Positions 44,830 to 59,711 are shown, counted from the stretch's first letter. The stretch is 64,000 nucleotides of DNA from Psoroptes ovis (GCA_002943765.1 PQWQ01000006.1:2976001-3040000), one strand, 5' to 3'. The notes: a model not told the origin generated them from the letters alone. Program-made: numbers and translations.

Positions 44830-47800
44830 TCATAGCATATTTGAACTTGTTACAATTGACATAGATGGTCCAGTATTCATTAAATGATGCGGTTGTGGTT
44901 GTGCAACAGCTGATGGTCCTACAGATGCAATCGATGTTGGATTTGATGATTGTTGAGTGATATGTTGAGGTTGCATGACTGGATTATTTGATCCTGGACC
45001 TCCGCCAGCCATTATTGGCGGTGATAATGTGTTTGGCATTGTTGGTGGCAATTGTGTACTGGACAAATATTTTGCATGCACAGTTTCTTCCGATTTTTCA
45101 TCTTCTCTGCGCTTTAAACATGCAGTTTTTGGATTAAGATTTCGTTCTAGAATGTTGACAAAATAAAAATAATTATAATTACAAAACGAAATAAAAAAAA
45201 GGAAAATAATCAACTAACCTCTAACTTGTTGCTCCAAATTGGTAATAACATCAACAGCTTGATGAAGAATATTCAATTTTGTTTGTGCTTTGTCACATTT
45301 TAAATGCATAACGACCATACGCCCTAATTCTTTGAATGCTTCGTTAATATCACGAACACGAATTCTGTGCGTGAATGAAACAGAATAGAGTTTTAGTTTA
45401 ATTTTGGATTACAAATGCTTTGTCAAAGGATAGTCTTTTGGTAAAATTCAGGATTAAATAAATGTAAGAATCCGCATAAATTTTTTGATACGGGTCTCAG
45501 TTGGGGAAAGATTTTCATCATATTTTGAAAATGATTTGAAATTTAATTTAAAATTCAGATACAAACCTTTCACGTGCATTATTTGCTTGCCTTCTTTCCC
45601 GTTCACGTTCTTGTTTCATTTCGGGAGGTTCATCTTCATCTGCCGAACTGACAAATGGAAGCATCCTTTATAAAATTACAAAATGATTCAGTTGACCTAC
45701 GAAAATTTCGCCAAATAAAAAATACATACTTTCGACCTCTTGATCGTTTCGGTTTCGATGCAGCCGATGCTGCGGCTGACGACGCGGATGAAGATCGTGA
45801 ATTTTTATTCTTTACATTTTGTGATGTCGAGGTTGGTATGGTATTGGTTATAATATTATCATTATTGTGAATTATGGGTGATGTGACGGCAACTGGCTGT
45901 TGTTGCTGCTGAGGCAACGTGCTATTCGCTACGGAAGTTGATTGTGGGACTATTGTGCGCATGTTTGTTAAAAGACCATTTTGACTTTGCTATGTAAAAT
46001 AAGGTTGAAATAGAAAATAATTTTTTGAATTTAGTTTTGGCGAAAATTCAAATTTTTCAATATTTAAAATTTACCACATCTAATGTTGTTAAATCTGTAT
46101 TGTTTGGAGGTGTTGTTGTCGTAGCTGATGTCGGCGATGTCAAAAATGAATTTGGTCCTAATAATTGTTGTCCTTCGGCATGATTACGCAAAATATCGAT
46201 AGCATCATCTAAACGTTCAACAACATTTACACCAACTCTTTGATGCTTTTATAATTAGGAAAATGAATGAAAAAATGAAATATTTTTGAAAAATGATTAT
46301 TTGCTTTGTTCGAATTTGATTTAAATAAAAAACGGAAAAATTATAAAAATAATCAAGGTAATACCTCTCCAGGAATATTCGTATCATTCATAAGGTGTAT
46401 TGTATTGGTAGGATCATCGTATTGATGATGGTGATGATGATGATCAATGGATGTTACGGTTTGCTATTTGTTTTTTTGTATATTTTAATGGAATTTCGGT
46501 ATGACGAGCAAAACAAACAAACCATGCAAAAATGAAACCAAATAAAAGAAAAAAATTAACATAAATATCATGCATCAAAAAATTAATGGGATTTAATCGA
46601 TACAATATTCAAATTCAAACATACCATTGTATGAAGGTGAGTTATTTCATTTGAATTTGTTTTAATATCAGATGATGGAAATGATTGCTGCTGTTGTTGT
46701 TGTAATGGAGTTATAATTGGTGGAGATCTTTGTGTCGGTGGTTGTGGTTGAGTTGCTGCAGTCAATTGTGTCCATTGCTGCGGATCATCATTATTATTAT
46801 TATTATTAATTGGATAAAGGCTTGCAATATCAGGTTTGATATCATTCGCTTGTATCGGTGATTGTATGGATGATATTGTTGTTGTGGTCGGTAAATAAGC
46901 ACCAGCACCACCACCAACCACAGTTGTCATTTCATTTGATCGATTTGTTGCAAATGTTGACATTGGTGGAAGACTTGAAAGGCTATTATTATTATTTGGA
47001 CTACTAGATACTACATTATCATAAATCGGTGGTTGTGATGGTGCTGCTGATGGCTGCTGAGAATTTGTTGTGGATATTAATTGATCCATTGATTGTGCAT
47101 GTATATTAATATGTGCATATTGTTGCGAAGCAGATGAAACAATACCAACAATATTTGTACCATATTGTTGATTAGCTGTAGCGTTTGCCGCTGCCGATGT
47201 ATTCCAATCATTTGTATTATCTAATTGATAATAATTTTGAGTAGGTTCACCGAAAATTGTTCCTATTTTTTTGTATAAATTAATTTTGGTCAAGTGACAA
47301 AAGAAGAAAAAATGAAATTATTCATTCTATTAATCAATCAATCAATTCATAAAAATATATATCAAAGGATTATTCTTTTCCATAAATTCAAAATGGTCGA
47401 AAAAAATGTAATAAAGAGAGAATAAAACAGAGTTAATACATTTATTTATTGATTTATTATCAATCAAACATACACACATGCTGAGTACGTTAGTGTTTAT
47501 GCGTGTGAAAAATTGAAATTTCTTAAAAAACGACCATTTTTGGTGGAAAATGAAAAGATAATTTCAATTTAAAATTTAGAAAAAATAGAAATAAAAATCC
47601 TTTATATCTGTTAATTCATCTATTCATATTCTTCATTCACACATTTATTCAAAGATAAAATAATGAATCAAGTGCTCAAAGTGTGTTCATGTGTTAAATG
47701 TGAAAGGTGAATTTTAAGAAAAAAATTCTTCAGGTGTTCATTGGAATATTAACCAAATAACAACTAAAAAAGTAGCATCACAGCATGGATTCGCTTGCAA

Positions 47801-50800
47801 AATGGTCATTCGTAGACTGCTTGACGGCATTTTCAATTTTATTTCATTTTTTTAGCTGTGAAAACGAAATATTTTATTTCATTTCATTTTCAAAATTTTA
47901 AAAATCAAACAAAAATCTATTCGAAATGATTTTCTTCAACGAAATCATCATACCGACCAACACCTTTATTTGATGATTACCCTCCACAGGTACACAACAC
48001 ACATTTTGGTATTGATTTTTGTGATTTTCTACTTTATTTTCTATTATTTATCAGGTACCAAGAATTTTTTCAATTCATTTTTTTTTTTTTTTAAATCTTT
48101 TCTGACAAACAGGTAGAATATTTCAATTTCACAGTTCAGTTGAAATGTTTTTCTGAATCTTATGGGGTTATATATTTTTTTGAATTTTTTCACTGGAATA
48201 CAATGGTTAGATTTAAAATTTTATGTTTATTTTTATTTTTTTTTTTTTTTGAATGCATGTTTTCACTTTGTTCAACTTTGACCTTCGCTCAAAAATAAAA
48301 AAACAAATAATTGTTTTGAATGAAAATAAAATGGAATCATGCTGATATTCTTTTTTCTTTGAAGATTTCGAGAAAAAAGAAATTTAGAATGAAATTCGTT
48401 TGAATGAAAGTATTTTTGAATTTTTTTTCTCATATTTCTTACCCCTTGAATCACAATATGGTTGATAATAATGAGATGAATCAGGTGGTGGTACTACTGG
48501 TGGTGGCTGCAGTGTAGCTGAATTTATACCGGATACAACAGAATTAAGACCATTCGTTGATGATGATGATGATACTGGTATCGGTTGTTGTTGTGGATGT
48601 TGAGAATCAGTATGATATGATGAAATTCCAGATCCGGTTGAATCCAGATCATCTTGATGATGTTGATTAACATGTGACTGATGATGTTGATGATGAATAT
48701 GAGGATGTTGATGTTGTTGAAGATGATGAGAATGATGATGACCAATCGTTGTTGTTGTTGGCGGTAAATGTACATTATCGACAATCATTGTTGATGTTGG
48801 TGGAATCGATGATGGAATTGTTGTTGGCTGCTGTTGTTGTTGCGGTTGAACACCTGAAACACTACCACCAACACCATTCGATCCATATGAAGGCATCGTA
48901 TAAGGCATTTCAGCCTGAGATTTATCTACTGTAAATTGAATTTGAAAGAAAAAACAAAAAAATTAGTTGAAAAAAAATTGAAAATCAATATTACTATTGA
49001 ATTTATGATAATAATTAATATTTGATTCAAAAATAAATTCATTAATTTTACCAAAAAAATTTTTAAATCAATCAATCAAATCAATAATGAATAAATTGAA
49101 CTACAATTGAACATACAAAAAAATACTAAAAAAACAAAAGAAATTTATTTTATTTTCAATTTTATTATTTTATTCAAAAAAATAAATAAAAAACCAGCTG
49201 CTACTTGTCAAATATTAATATTATTATTGTATTCTATAATAATAATATTCATAATAACAATTTGGACATAATAAACAAACAAAATAATGATGATGATGAT
49301 CAACAAGCATCATTATAGCATCGAGATGGCAATCAAGCAATAATAGTTTTTGAAATATTTATTTATTTTTTTCATTGAACCAAGAGGAAAACGTTTTGAA
49401 TTTTTTTGTTTGAATCATGAATGAATGGCTAAATGGATGTGGATATTATTTCGACGATTTTTTTCGATACAACAAACAACACAAAAACCAAAACAAAATA
49501 AAAAATCAAAAGCAAACATAGGCAAATCCACAATATATTTGTATGTGTGTGTTTCAACATTGAATAATATCAAGAACAACAACAATATGTATTCTAAATT
49601 TTTTTAATGCAAAAGACGCCTTCGCAAATCTCGTGGGCGCTTTTTTTCCGTTGCAGTATAGATTTTGTTTTATATTTCGTTTATATTCGTCATTTGAAAT
49701 TATAGAAAAAATAAATTTTGAAATGAAATAATTCAAAGATAATAACGAATAATAAATGAATGATGGCCACCACTAGTTGATAATGATGGCGGTGGTTGTG
49801 GTGGTGGTTGCGTCGATGGCTGTTGCTGTCGGTCGCTCGTTGTGTTAATGTCGATGTTGATGACCATAATTATGAAAATTTTGATTGATACATTCATTAT
49901 TAATGAAGCGAATTTATAAAAAAATCATTGAATCATTAAATGAATGGACCAATGAATTTTTCGAAAAAGAATTCCAAATAGCAAAACAAAATTCAAAACA
50001 AACAATGATATAATTTTGTTTCATTTTCAAATGATTTTATCAAATGTGACAATTATATTTCAATTATGTAATTGTAATGATAATTTTTCTACAATTTCTT
50101 GAACGAAAAATGAAAGAACTTAAACGACATCAGCAACAACGAATTCAGAAAAAATCATGTAGGATGATGTTCAAAACTTAGAAAGAGTAATTATAATCAA
50201 TGATAATAACAATTATTATTATAATAAATGATCGTGTTGATTTGTAAGATGTATTTTTTATAAGAGATGGATGAAATTTTTGAAAAATTGATAAAAATCT
50301 TGGAAAAAATTTTCGAAAATTTCAATTATCGAAAAAATAAAATAATTTTCATGGATAAACATGACCAAAAAACCGAAAAACAACAATGCATCAATCATAA
50401 ATAAATAATTGAATAAATAAATCAATGAAAAACAAAAACAAAATCATGATATATTCATATTTGGTAAAAAATAATTATTACCATTGTTGTTATTATTTTG
50501 ATTATTATTAATAATTATCATTGTTTAATGGAATTTTAAGAAATTTTTCATTGAATTTTACCAATTTTAAAATAGAAATCATATTCTATTATCATTTTGT
50601 AATGAAAAATGAAAAAAATGACATCAATTTAAATTTTAAAATGCATAAATATAATTATGATCATAATTATAATTATAGTCTTAATAATGAATGAAACATG
50701 ATCAAAGAAATTTTTGAATTGAATTATCAAGTTTTTTTTTCTTTAAAAATTATAAAACTTACGTATATTTGTATACATTATTGGGTTTGAATTTCTTTAT

Positions 50801-53800
50801 ATTTTTTTCAATCAATGATGATTTGGTAATGTGATGTTTGATGGAATATTCAACTAGGAAATTTGTTGATTTGATCGTGAAACAATGAATGGATGAATAA
50901 ATAAATGAACGAATAAATGAGTAAATAAATAAATAATTGATGAACAAACAAACAAACAATCGAATCAAATGAAATCAAATAAGCACCGAAGCGATTTCAC
51001 CGAATAATTAAAGGTAAGCACAACTCGTGAATCACTGAACAAAAACAAACACACATAAATAAATCAAACACGAACACGGACGCACACCTGTGCGTGTGTG
51101 CTTTTTGGATATGAATTTGATTTTGAAATAATTTCAATTTTTGAAAAAAATTTGTTTTCTGTAAAAATTAGACTTATTTGTTTGTTTGTTTGTAATCGTG
51201 TGTATATTATTAATAAATAATTTAGACAAAAATAAATCACAATGCTATTGATTGCTAAGCGACGATTATTGTTATTATAATTGTAATTATTATTACTGTT
51301 AGTATTATTATTCTTTAATCAAAAATCTACAGGTATTGAATTCTAGTAATTCATAAAAATAAAATAATCTTAATTACAATAAATTGAATAACGATTTAAA
51401 TTTGTGATAACTAGTCTTGATTATTATTGTTGATTATTTTTATTATTAATAATATTAAATAAATAATTGTAAATTGATTAGATTGATTTTTGGTTAATCA
51501 AAATCGATAATTGATTGATAATGTTGTTGCTGGTGAAAAATGAAAAAAAATGGTTTGATGGTTGAGATGGTTACACAAATCAAAATCAAAATGCACAAAC
51601 ATTGAAAATCATTGATTAAATATTATGTCAAAAATATCATTGATTTTGGAATCATGGATTTTTTCATGTGTAATTCAATATTTGATTATTTCACCAATTC
51701 TTTTTTTTTGAATTTCAAATTCAAAAAATCAAAACAAGGTTCATTTCATTTCATTTGTACACATTTATATATGGATTGTTTGCTTACTTTGATTTTTGAT
51801 TATTTTTCGTACTCAGCGTTTCAGCATGCGTTTTTTCCCATTTTTTTTGCTTATTTGGTATTGTTTTGCTTTAGTAGGGACCAAGGTTTTTAAATGTGAT
51901 TCAAACACACACACATACATATACACACTTAAGGGTGTTTATTTATGATGACAATGGTTGAACTGTACAAATATAACACACACAAATACATGTGGATAGA
52001 CAAATGAATAAGAATAATGTATTGAATTTGATTTTGAATTTTTGGTTGAATTTCTCTTTCTCTTTCAATTTTTCATTTATATTTGGCGAAATGTCACCGA
52101 TAATAATGAAATAAATTTTGGAATATTATTTAGGTTTGAACGAATGAAAATATTAAATTGAAAAATCAAAGAATCAATACAATGAATGAATTGAATTGAA
52201 TCAAATTATAAAATATACACCAAAATAACACCGAAAAACATTGACAACCAACTGAGAAGAACCTTACACTTTTTTTTGTATTATTTCATTTGCGATTCGA
52301 CCGAAATATTACGATTATTGTTTGTTGTTGTTTAGTTTCAAATATTGATGATGATGATGATGGAAATGAAAATAAAATACAACTAAAATAAGCGCGGGTG
52401 GACCGAAATAATATTAAAAATCAAGAGATTTACAGAGGAGGATATTATTTTAGTTCATGCAAAATTTTTTGTACACATTTAATGGTGGTGGACAAAGAAA
52501 TGGCTGAAATTACATGCAAATGTGTATGGAGATCGCGCAAGCTTTTTATTTTTTCAAAATTTTTCACTTTATTGCGCTTTCTCCTATCCACATTTTTTTT
52601 CAGTATTTCATAACACAGATTACAGGCACACACATACAAGCACATGCATTACAGTCGATTCTGTGAAATAAATAAAAATTGAAAGCAAAATATTAAATAA
52701 AAACGAGCGCAACAGGACGAACGAATTGAATTCAATTCAATGAATAAAAATGAATTAAATTTTTTTTGAATTAAAATCAACGATGATGGTAACGGATCGT
52801 AGTGGTCAATGTTCGTGATACGCGCTTCAAACCTTGGGCACAACTAAACCAATGCTGAACACACACAAACACGCACATTTAAATCATTATCATGACCAAA
52901 TAAATGAAAATACTACCAAAAAAAAAAAAAAAAAAAAAAAACCAAATATTACAACCAGCCAAGCAAAAAAAAAAAAAAAAAAGCGAAAATGTAAAACCAC
53001 CATTGAAAAGCCAAGCTGAGCTGTAAGCTGATTGAGAATCTTTAATAATTATTTATTATTATTTATTTTCATTCTTCCAACTTGGGTCTTTGTATGAGGA
53101 GGGAGGATGATTGTGTGTGTGTGTGTTTGTACCATATTCAATAGATCGCTGGTATTGGTGGTGGTGGTCTGGTTAGGTTTTAATTTGGTTCGGTTTTCGG
53201 TGTTTTAGGTTTGGGTTTTATTCATTTGGAACCATAGAAAATATATGCAAAATTTATGAGCCGATTCAAAAATATTCAAATGAAAATCCCCACAACCAAA
53301 AAATTAGGTATCGCTGTTGCTGTTGTATTGTTTTATTGTTTTGTTTATTTATTTCTATGAGATTTTCAAACATAGAGAGAGAGAGAAATGGATTTTTATA
53401 ATTCAGAGATGGTAAATTCGCAGTCGTCATCATCATCATCGTCGTCGTCATTGTCGACGACGACGGCTATTGATGATTGACAAACAAGAACAGCTGCTGC
53501 ATGTCGATGCCGTTGTTGCTGTTGATGATGTTGATGTTGATTTTAGACGACGAAGAACTGTACACTTGTATATGAAATGAATAATAATAAAAGTTTTTAA
53601 AGAGAAACGAAACGAAAAATAGATAAGGTCCATGTGGATGATAATGGTTGAAATAACAACAATAATAATAAGGGAAAATCATTAGTAATGATCATAAAAG
53701 GTCGAGAATTATTAGTATTTCTATCATTAAATATCAAAGTAAACACATCGACCATAGACATAGACTAAACGGAACCATAGAATTTTTATTTTGATTTTTT

Positions 53801-54651
53801 TTGAGGGACATTTAAACACACAGACCAGACAAATGAATAAACAAATAAACAAACAAAAAATATACATCTAAATGAATTATATATACAAAGATTAAATTAT
53901 GATGATGAATTTTACGGCTAATTGAACCATACAAATGTTGAATAAATAAATAAATAAACAAACAAACTAAAGAACAAACAATCAAACGTTATGACCTTAT
54001 GAACATTTGATAATAATTATAAACATGATCATCATCAATAAATAATTCTCTTGTACAGGTCAAATAACGGGAAATAATACGAAAACAAAAAGCGAATATA
54101 ATTTCTCATGATTTTTGGTTATTATTCATTTTTAATAATTATTATTTGTTAAATTTTGATGAGAACCAGATTTAAATTTGAATTCGAGAAAAAAAGATTA
54201 ATAATAATAATAAATGATCAAAGAAATCAATTTCGAAAGAATCGGATTTATGATCAGTACTAAACTTACCATTATTACGAATCGTCATTTGATGATTCTT
54301 TGATGATTTTGAATATAGGCAACGTGATGATGATGATAATGATGGTAATGATAATGATGATACGGTTGATACGGAAGTTTGGTGAATATTTTGTTGTCGC
54401 TGTCGTTGTTGTTGCTGGTTAATTTGATTCAAAATTGATGAACAATTCACTGAAGTCGATACGGATGTAGCTGTAGTGGTTGCTGTAGCTGTTGTCACTG
54501 ATGCTAATAATAATGGACACTTATTCAATGTTGATGCTGTTGCAGTTGCTGCTGATGCTGAAGATGATGATGATGATTGTATTATTTTGGTACCGAAACA
54601 ATTTTGAAACACTTGAACATAGGTCAATTCTTCATCATTAGAATTGGCCAT
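44830..54651 (-). CDS. da: Daughterless, class I bHLH E-protein transcription factor
   Basis: Nine coding exons: 54270-54651, 48443-48928, 46625-47262, 46365-46463, 46075-46245, 45730-45989, 45567-45665, 45219-45364, 44830-45146 (865 aa). The start MANSNDEELTYVQVFQNCF matches Drosophila Daughterless (MATSDDEP..VFQNCF). Conserved blocks: VERLDDAIDILRNHAEG (about 544-560); the bHLH, RRQANNARERIRVRDINEAF through ILHQAVDVITNLEQQ (about 700-758); and VRERNLNPKTACLKRREDEK after it. E-proteins heterodimerise with tissue-specific bHLH factors on CANNTG E-boxes and drive neurogenesis and sex determination in flies. Long His, Gln, Pro and Ser stretches fill the rest. All introns are GT-AG; the first is 5.3 kb, far larger than any other here. 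Confidence 0.92.
48929..54269 (-). other. First coding intron of daughterless (5.3 kb)
   Basis: Far longer than the 50-110-bp introns typical of this window, so a likely home for enhancers or alternative promoters. It contains A-runs of 24 and 18 bases at 52918-52941 and 52965-52982, a TG repeat at about 53112-53126, a CGTCGT/ACGACG foldback at about 53440-53465, and a potential alternative first exon at 50482-50521. No other gene seen. Confidence 0.6.
50482..50521 (-). other. da: Possible alternative first coding exon of daughterless
   Basis: Forty bases from an ATG (50519-50521) to a GT donor, with codons MIIINNNQNNNNN and one leftover G. That is the same splice phase as the normal first exon, so it would join the second exon in frame and give an E-protein without the N-terminal VFQNCF activation segment. 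It is AT-rich simple sequence; chance is possible. Confidence 0.3.
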
Positions 54652-57303
54652 CGTTTTTGGTCAAACATCATCATCATCATCATGATCATCGTCAACATCA
54701 TGTTCATGATTATCATCATTGTTCAATCTGATTAATGATTGAAAAAAATGTTTTAAACATATTCAAAGATATGTGAATTTGTAATAGAATTAATAATATT
54801 AAAACTAATCAGAAAAAAAATGAAAAATAATGAGTGAATGTGTGACTAAAACATCATCGTTTCGTCCATGATATTACTAATAATAATTTAGTTTCCTTGA
54901 TTGTGAATTTTCTTTCTTGAAATTCATTTATTTATTTATTTTATATTTTTCGATTATTTTTGGTATGTATGATTAGTAAGTGCACATTTTTTTGCACAAT
55001 TGTAATATGTACAATTGGCAGCTGCCGTTTTTTTTTATTTTTTATTTTCGTAATTTTTTCTTTCCAATAGTAATATTTTGCCCTAAAACACAAAAGGCAG
55101 ATGTTCAATGTTGATGTCGATGTTGTTGTTGCTGTTGTTGCACTTTAATTTTTTTATTTATTTCAATACTTGTCTTTGAATCCTTCAGAAGAAATAATAA
55201 TAGCAACGTAGTTGATGCTGATGATGATGCTGATGTCGATGATTATCATTATATGTTGATATTGATTGATAAATCGATGATGATGACGCCAAACGCGTAT
55301 TCACAACACGATTACAGGTTATTACAAAAACCCAAAAACCAAAGACACAAGAGAACTTTGCAAAGTACAAGGTTTTTATTGATCATAAATAAAAATTCAT
55401 GAATCACTTTAATCGATATTAATTATGGTAATAACAATATTTGGGCGCTATTAAACACAATTGATCATAAACAAATTTTTATGATTATTGTTTTGTTTCA
55501 TTTAATCGTTTTGAAACGAAATTTAATGACAGAATTTTCAGAGTTCGTTTTGTTTTATTGGTGAAACATGGAAAATAATCGATCATAGCATACAAAAATA
55601 AAATTCAAAACTTGGAAACTAAATCTCGTTTCATAATTGAAATTCATGGAAGAAAAAAAATTATAATAACAAAATAATAATCAAAGATAATAATAATAAA
55701 AGATAAACAAATCAACTCGACAAAACAAACAAACGAATCAAAACACAAATGTACAAATGTACACAATAAAAAATGATGAGAAACAAACAAACGAGAAAAA
55801 ATGAAATTCAGGTTCCAACAATTCTGGAATCTAGATTCTTTGGTCGTCATCGCTGGTTGTGTGTGTGGTGTTTTGTGTAGTGTTCACAACAAGCACATAT
55901 AGCAGCCGGTAGTAGGCACCTAAACAAAAGAATATTTTTTATTTTATTTTTGGTTAAAAAACAAACAAACGATAATAGCAAACATTATCATCAGCATCAA
56001 CAACAAAAGTAAATTGATCTTATTTCATCATTAAATAATAATACTGATCAAAATTAGGCAGTGGCAAGTATCGATGATGTTTTTTTCTTTTCAACAATTT
56101 TCGAATTTTCCAATCAAGAATAAATTCCGAGAGAAAGAAGAATGAAATTTCAAATAATTGAATCAATTATATAGTTTCAAAATAAAGAGTAATTCATTGG
56201 GAAATTATCAAGCAAACATTCAAATGATGCGCACATATATAGCATCAGTAATAAAATCAGTAATAGATGGTGATATAGACGATGTTGCATCAAGAATTGA
56301 TGCATTTGGTGATGTATCTCTGATACAAATTGATAATTGTTTTAAATTAAATTTTATAATTTACTTATACAAACACACACAGACATCCACACAAATTATG
56401 AAAATTTCATATAGTTTATATTTTTCATTGTCGTTTTTGTTGTTGTTGAACAATTTGATCAAGGAATTTTGATGATAATAATGCACACATTTTGATAATA
56501 ATGATAATGGTGATGATACAATTTAATATCTTGAATATTTCATACCCAAATCTATGAATTTCTATATAAATAAATGTGTGATAACAAATAGATAGATATG
56601 AATGCGAATAATGAAAATTGAATTATTTTTTGAAAATATTGAATAAAAAAAGGAAAATTTTGAATCATTTTACAATAAAATAAAATTATTATTTTTATTA
56701 TTGAAAAATATAAAATATATCTATAGATTTATATATAATTTGGCCATTTTCTCTCACTTAATGATTATGATGATGATGATGATGATGATCATTATTTAAT
56801 GATATTTTTGAGAGTGAAAAAAAATTTATATATTTATGAATATGGAATAAAAAAACTAAAATAAAATTCGAAAATATTGAATTAAAATGAAATGAAAACA
56901 GTAAATAATAATGATAATCAGATGATAATTTGATGCAAATCATAATAATAATAATAACGATTATATTGATGATTGCTTGAATGTCCCAAAAGTTTGAAAT
57001 GAAGCATTTTTCCTTTGTATGAAAAATACGGGAGAAATCGTATTTGAATATATTATAATATTTCATTTCATTATTCAATTCAAAAGTGATTATGATAATT
57101 TTGGAATCCGAAAAATGAACGAAAATCATTCAATTCATATGAATTATTATTCTTTTTTTTCCATTTTAGAAGAGGAAGAATTTGCAATAATTTGATGCAC
57201 ACATTCAAACAAACGAAAAGAAACAATTGAATACAATTCAATGCAGAATATTTGCAATGAAAATGAATTATTTTCATTTTTTTTCGACAAATGTTGATGA
57301 TAT
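54652..57303. other. Upstream region of daughterless and downstream region of CCDC22
   Basis: 2.6 kb of AT-rich sequence with CAT and TGT trinucleotide patches, probably containing the daughterless promoter and 5' UTR. Frames here are short, low complexity or lack ATG. Confidence 0.5.
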
Positions 57304-59418
57304 TTAGATGGTTATTGTAGATGATGATGATGATGAAACATCACGAATCTTTTGCCGTAATTGTTTATTTTCTGAACGTATTTGTTCTAGATCTGCATTG
57401 ATACGTGTTAAATTTGAACTTGTTTTACGATTTGTTTCATTTTCAATCTGTCGAAAAAATTGGATGAACATTTAATAAATTAGAAAAAAATTCAAAAAGA
57501 AAATCAAAGATCATATTTAATTACCATTTCTTCTAATTTGCGTATTTCACGTAAATTGACGCCTATCTCATTGATTGCATTCAATAATTCAGTAAATGTT
57601 GATTGTAACATTGCTAATGATTTATAACAATTACGATTCCATTCATTTTGGCGAGCATCACGAAAAAATACTTCATCAGCTACCGTAAAACTACGTTCAA
57701 TTTTTCCATATAAATTATTGATATCTTTTTGAATTGTTTTCGTTTCCGATACAACTTTCAATGTTTCATCATTTTGTTTTTTAACATTTTGTATTATTTC
57801 AATTATGCGACGTGTATACGATTTACGTCCTGGTGGCCATTGCTGTGGTTGCTTTGATTCTAATTCATTGATCATCGATTCTTTTGATTGCATTTCTTTC
57901 GTTTTCATAGCAATCGATTTTTTCAATGCATTCAATGTACGAATTTTTTCAATATGTAATTCATTTTGTTCAGAATATTTTTGTTTTTTCGTATTTAATT
58001 GTTCTAATAAATCTTTTTGCAATTCATCCCATGCAACACCTATTTCTTCAATTGATTCTTTTAATTTTTGAATATTTGCTTCAAGTTCTTCTTTTGATTT
58101 CAATGATGATTCAAATTGTTTATATTTTTCTTGATAATCACTTTCTAATTCTTTTAATTTTTGTTCTTTCAATTTACAATCAGCAATTTGTTTTTCACAA
58201 TCATCTAATTCTTGCTGTAATTCATCTATTATGATTTGATGTTTATTTTTCTTTTCATGTTGCGCATTTTCATCATCGACATTATTTGATGATTTTATTA
58301 ATTTTTGATCAACCAATGAAGAAACATTGTTTTCAATTGATGGCTGTGAATCGATAATCGTCTCATTAGTGACAATATCAATTTCGCCATTGATTGTAAT
58401 CAAATTTGAATTGGAAATGTTTTGGAGATAATGATTCACGTAATAATCTAAATTATCATCATCATGTATATCTCGTTTCCAGTAATGATTATTCCATTCA
58501 AGGATATCGATAATTTTTTCAGGAATTATTGACATTTGATTATGATTCGAAATGTTTGATTGAAAATATTTTTTAATCAAAACATTGTCAGTATTGATTA
58601 GCGATTTCAAAGATTTAATATTCATATTATTCATTCCATGAACGGAGTTGGAATTTATATTCATTGAATAACAATCAAAATAATCACTTTCTGAACAATA
58701 TTTTATATCATCATCGTCTTCATCACCATCTTCACTATCAACATCATCTTCATTGAAAATATCATCTGAACTATGTGGAATCCATACTGTTGATAGATGT
58801 AAATGTTTTAATCTTTTCAAAATATCATCACTCTTTATTGACCATTTATTTTTCATTGATTGATCAGATATTGTTGACTTGGAATCATCTGTATCGGTTG
58901 ATATTTTTTCAATTAAAAATAATAACAACCTTCGAATTTCGTGTTCATTACTGTAAAGAAATGTTTGATAACCAATATCGGATTTGTAACCGATTTTCTA
59001 TTGGGTATTGAAAATTTTTACAAAGTATTAGTCGAAAATTAATGTTAAAATTTCAATGTTTTTCACACACCTGAATACAAGTACATAATTGATTAGCCAA
59101 TTTATATTTTACAGACATGTTCATCATTGAATTTATCGATGCTGGATCTGGTATTGCGGCCAAATCATTATTATCACCATCATCACAATTATTGACATTT
59201 TCATATATTTTCCGTAAACAAATCGAAACACATTTCATTATTTGATTTGAATCAAATGAAAGTATGCTAGATGTTTCAAGATCATCATTATCAAAATCAC
59301 TATTTGAAAATTGAAGAGAAAATTGAAAAATAAATAAAAATAGAAATTTCAAATTCAAATATAAATACCATCCAATCTCTTTCAACTGAGATATTAAAAT
59401 TGAATCAACTTCTTCCAT
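57304..59418 (-). CDS. CCDC22: CCDC22, CCC/Commander complex subunit
   Basis: Four exons: 59369-59418, 59071-59299, 57525-58997, 57304-57447 (631 aa; human 627). The start MEEVDSILISQLKEIG matches the human MEEADRILIHSLRQAG. The N-terminal calponin-homology-like domain ends with IGYQTFLYSNEHEIRRLLLFLIE. An acidic, variable middle follows, then a long coiled coil and the family signature YTRRIIEIIQNVKKQ with IERSFTVADEVFFRDAR, closing with IRKLEEMIENETNRK. CCDC22 pairs with CCDC93 and COMMD proteins in the Commander complex, which works with WASH and retriever in endosomal recycling, and also regulates NF-kB. The ATG at 59418 is the first in frame. Confidence 0.93.
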
Positions 59419-59633
59419 TTCTTGAATGAACAGTTGATTTACCAATTTTTTTCAAAATTAATTTTATAGAATCATCAAAAACATATGATTTCTGCTTGTT
59501 TTTATTCAGGTGCAAATATCGCATGCGTTGTTTTAATATTTTGAAATTCTGGTAATAAATTCAGGCTTGAAATCCTAATTAATTACATTCTTAAATAACT
59601 GAGTGGTACTTAGTGCATTCGGTTCGAGATGAG
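59419..59633. other. Short spacer between CCDC22 and tRNA-Asp
   Basis: 215 bp, presumably the CCDC22 promoter and the tRNA 5' flank. Nothing distinctive. Confidence 0.4.
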
Positions 59634-59705
59634 TCCTCGTTAGTATAGTGGTGAGTATATCCGCCTGTCACGCGGAAGACACGGGTTCGATTCCCGTACG
59701 GGGAG
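59634..59705 (+). tRNA. tRNA-Asp (anticodon GTC)
   Basis: 72 nt that fold into a full cloverleaf: acceptor stem TCCTCGT with ACGGGGA, anticodon stem TCCGC/GCGGA around CTGTCAC (anticodon GTC at 59667-59669), T stem ACGGG/CCCGT around TTCGATT, discriminator G at 59705. The internal promoter boxes A (TAGTATAGTGGTGAGTA) and B (GGTTCGATTCC) are intact. It is followed by a T7 run at 59712-59718, a pol III terminator. No intron, and no encoded CCA, as normal in animals. Confidence 0.97.
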
Positions 59706-59711
59706 ATTCTC

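Noticed and set aside
52834..53019. 61-codon Lys-rich frame in the daughterless intron
   Set aside because: It is made of two A-runs (24 and 18 bases) and carries no conserved sequence.
56158..56472. 104-codon plus-strand frame
   Set aside because: It opens with TTG, the first ATG is at 56224, and the rest derives from ATA and GAT simple repeats with no recognisable family.
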